64,000 nt of DNA from the NCBI RefSeq assembly GCF_001465545.3, contig NZ_CP013480.3, forward strand, positions 5,022,001 through 5,086,000, given 5' to 3'. The notes under the pieces were generated by a model. The model saw nothing but the letters and a program-made list of their open reading frames with translations. It searched no databases and had not been told where the DNA came from. Below are positions 62,989 through 64,000 of the stretch, one piece after another (within the stretch, counting starts at the first letter, position 1; each line of letters opens with the position of its first letter). Both the position numbers and the translations under genes were made by a program. The DNA is from Pandoraea norimbergensis. Lineage in GTDB: Bacteria > Pseudomonadota > Gammaproteobacteria > Burkholderiales > Burkholderiaceae.

Positions 62989-64000
62989 ATGACCGACCGT
63001 AAGCCGCCTGCCTCGCCCACTGCGACCCGGTCCTGGTTCTCGTCACTGCCGCGTGGCATGCGCCTGGGCCTGGAATGGCTGCTGGCGCTCATCGTGGTCG
63101 TGTATTTCGGACTTGGCGCCGTCGTGCTGGCGACCCGGTACGTGATCCTCCCCCGTGTCTCGGATTACCGCCCTCAAATCGAGGCGGCCGCGTCGCGCGC
63201 GCTCGGTTTACCTGTGTCGATCGGCCGTATCGACGCCGTCTGGCGCGGTTGGCACCCCTATCTGACGCTTGAAGACGTGCGCATCCTGCACGCGCGCGCG
63301 CCCGCAGCCGCCCCCAGCAAGCCCCGCAACAACGCGAAAGCCACACCGGCGCCGGCCTCACAGGCCACGGCGCAAACCTACGCACCGCCCGGCGCGCCGC
63401 CGCCCGTGGAGCCCGGTCTCACGCTCCATCGCCTCGACGCGGTGCTCTCGTGGACGAGCCTGATCCACCTCGACCTGCGCCTCTCCAGCCTGACGCTCTA
63501 TCAGCCGGATCTCAGCGTCGAGCGTCTCGCCGATGGCGCAATTCTCGTCGCCGGCATGCCGGTTTCCGGCAACGGCAGCGACTCGGACACGCAGGCGACG
63601 GATTGGCTCATGCGCCAGGCGCGCGTGATCATTCGCGGCGGCACGGTGCGCTGGCGCGACGCCACCCGCGATGTGCCGGAAACCGTCATCACCAACGTGA
63701 ATGCGATGCTGCGCAATCGCGGCTTGGAACATCGCTTCGGCATGCAGGCCACGCCGCCCGCAGGCATGGTCGCCCCGCTCGACATTCGCGCACGCTTCAC
63801 GACGCCGCTCTTCGCCCGTCCCGGCGAACTCAAGCGCTGGCGCGGTGAAATCTACGCCGACATCGGCACCATCGATCTCGCCGCCCTCGCCCAACACGTC
63901 GACCTGCCCGGCGAACACGACGCCCGCGACACGCGCGGCCGGCTCGCGGCACGCGCGTGGGTGAACTTCGATAACGGCGCCATCACCGGCGCCACGCTGC
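62989..64000 (+). CDS. YhdP family (AsmA-like) protein, 5' part
   Basis: The first 337 residues of a protein cut by the window end. A short cytosolic head is followed by one span (LGLEWLLALIVVVYFGLGAV, residues about 23-42), then ISRIDA-type GLPVSIGRIDAVWRGWHPYL and TLEDVRI, the start of the DUF3971/AsmA-like repeat of YhdP. YhdP is a bridge-like inner-membrane protein that helps move phospholipids to the outer membrane. An Ala/Pro-rich insert spans about residues 105-140. ATG at 62989 is the first plausible start. Confidence 0.88.
   Translation, partial: MTDRKPPASPTATRSWFSSLPRGMRLGLEWLLALIVVVYFGLGAVVLATRYVILPRVSDYRPQIEAAASRALGLPVSIGRIDAVWRGWHPYLTLEDVRILHARAPAAAPSKPRNNAKATPAPASQATAQTYAPPGAPPPVEPGLTLHRLDAVLSWTSLIHLDLRLSSLTLYQPDLSVERLADGAILVAGMPVSGNGSDSDTQATDWLMRQARVIIRGGTVRWRDATRDVPETVITNVNAMLRNRGLEHRFGMQATPPAGMVAPLDIRARFTTPLFARPGELKRWRGEIYADIGTIDLAALAQHVDLPGEHDARDTRGRLAARAWVNFDNGAITGATL

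Noticed and set aside
62132..62992. A 286-codon plus-strand frame across the glnE start and spacer
   Set aside because: Mostly antisense to glnE and Arg/Ser/Ala-rich without structure; it ends where the YhdP-type gene begins.
1..64000. tRNA genes, CRISPR arrays, insertion sequences, phage integrase/att sites
   Set aside because: No cloverleaf-like stretch, no repeat-spacer array, and no transposase or phage gene were recognised. XerD is the only tyrosine recombinase, and it is a core gene.

Overview
This 64 kb window is dense, GC-rich chromosomal core DNA from a betaproteobacterium of the order Burkholderiales, probably Burkholderiaceae and perhaps Pandoraea (the genus is inferred from gene content and order, not proven). 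Typical neighbourhoods include murJ-rpsT-DUF3579-argF, patatin-murB-yajQ, purM/hda-HAD-pcnB-folK-dNK-panB, grpE-thioredoxin-dnaK-dnaJ and hslR-hemH. I see 58 protein genes, two of them cut by the window ends. I see no rRNA, tRNA, CRISPR array, insertion sequence, prophage or attachment site.

Layout. 1-20.7 kb is housekeeping: a SirB1-family protein (partial), murJ, rpsT, an outer-membrane barrel protein, a DUF3579 protein, argF, ppnP, a patatin, murB, yajQ, plsY, ybaK, an acyl-CoA synthetase, xerD, queG/tsaE/amiC, dedA and mutL-miaA. 20.8-28.6 kb is an accessory catabolic cluster: a spermidine/putrescine-type ABC importer (permease, ATPase, binding protein, permease), a creatinase-like M24 protein lacking the usual metal ligands, a metal-dependent amidohydrolase and a LysR regulator. 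28.6-32.4 kb holds two regulator/target pairs: a glutathione transferase divergent from an HxlR repressor, and a LysR regulator divergent from an MFS exporter. 32.5-38.8 kb returns to core functions: purM divergent from hda, then an HAD phosphatase-pcnB-folK-dNK-panB run and an exported protein. 39.3-44.4 kb pairs a TctD/TctE-like two-component system with a divergent taurine/nitrate-type ABC importer. 44.4-50.8 kb is the heat-shock block grpE-thioredoxin-dnaK-dnaJ with a fused pabBC behind dnaJ. 51-64 kb carries a small membrane protein, hslR-hemH, a large low-complexity DUF6600-like exported protein, hrcA, nadK, recN, glnE and the start of a YhdP-type protein.

Regulation. At least nine housekeeping genes (murJ, ybaK, the acyl-CoA synthetase, queG, mutL, the HAD gene, hemH, hrcA, nadK) have a TATAAT-like hexamer ending 6-9 nt before the start codon and no Shine-Dalgarno sequence, which suggests leaderless transcription. 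Each accessory regulator has a nearby dyad or direct repeat that could be its operator. Sigma-32-like promoters precede both grpE and dnaK, and a terminator-like hairpin separates dnaK from dnaJ. Three spacers carry triplicate 9- or 11-bp tandem repeats.

No obviously new defence or mobile system is present. The strongest leads are the leaderless-promoter pattern, the M24/amidohydrolase/ABC cluster, the HxlR-GST switch and the collagen-like DUF6600 protein.
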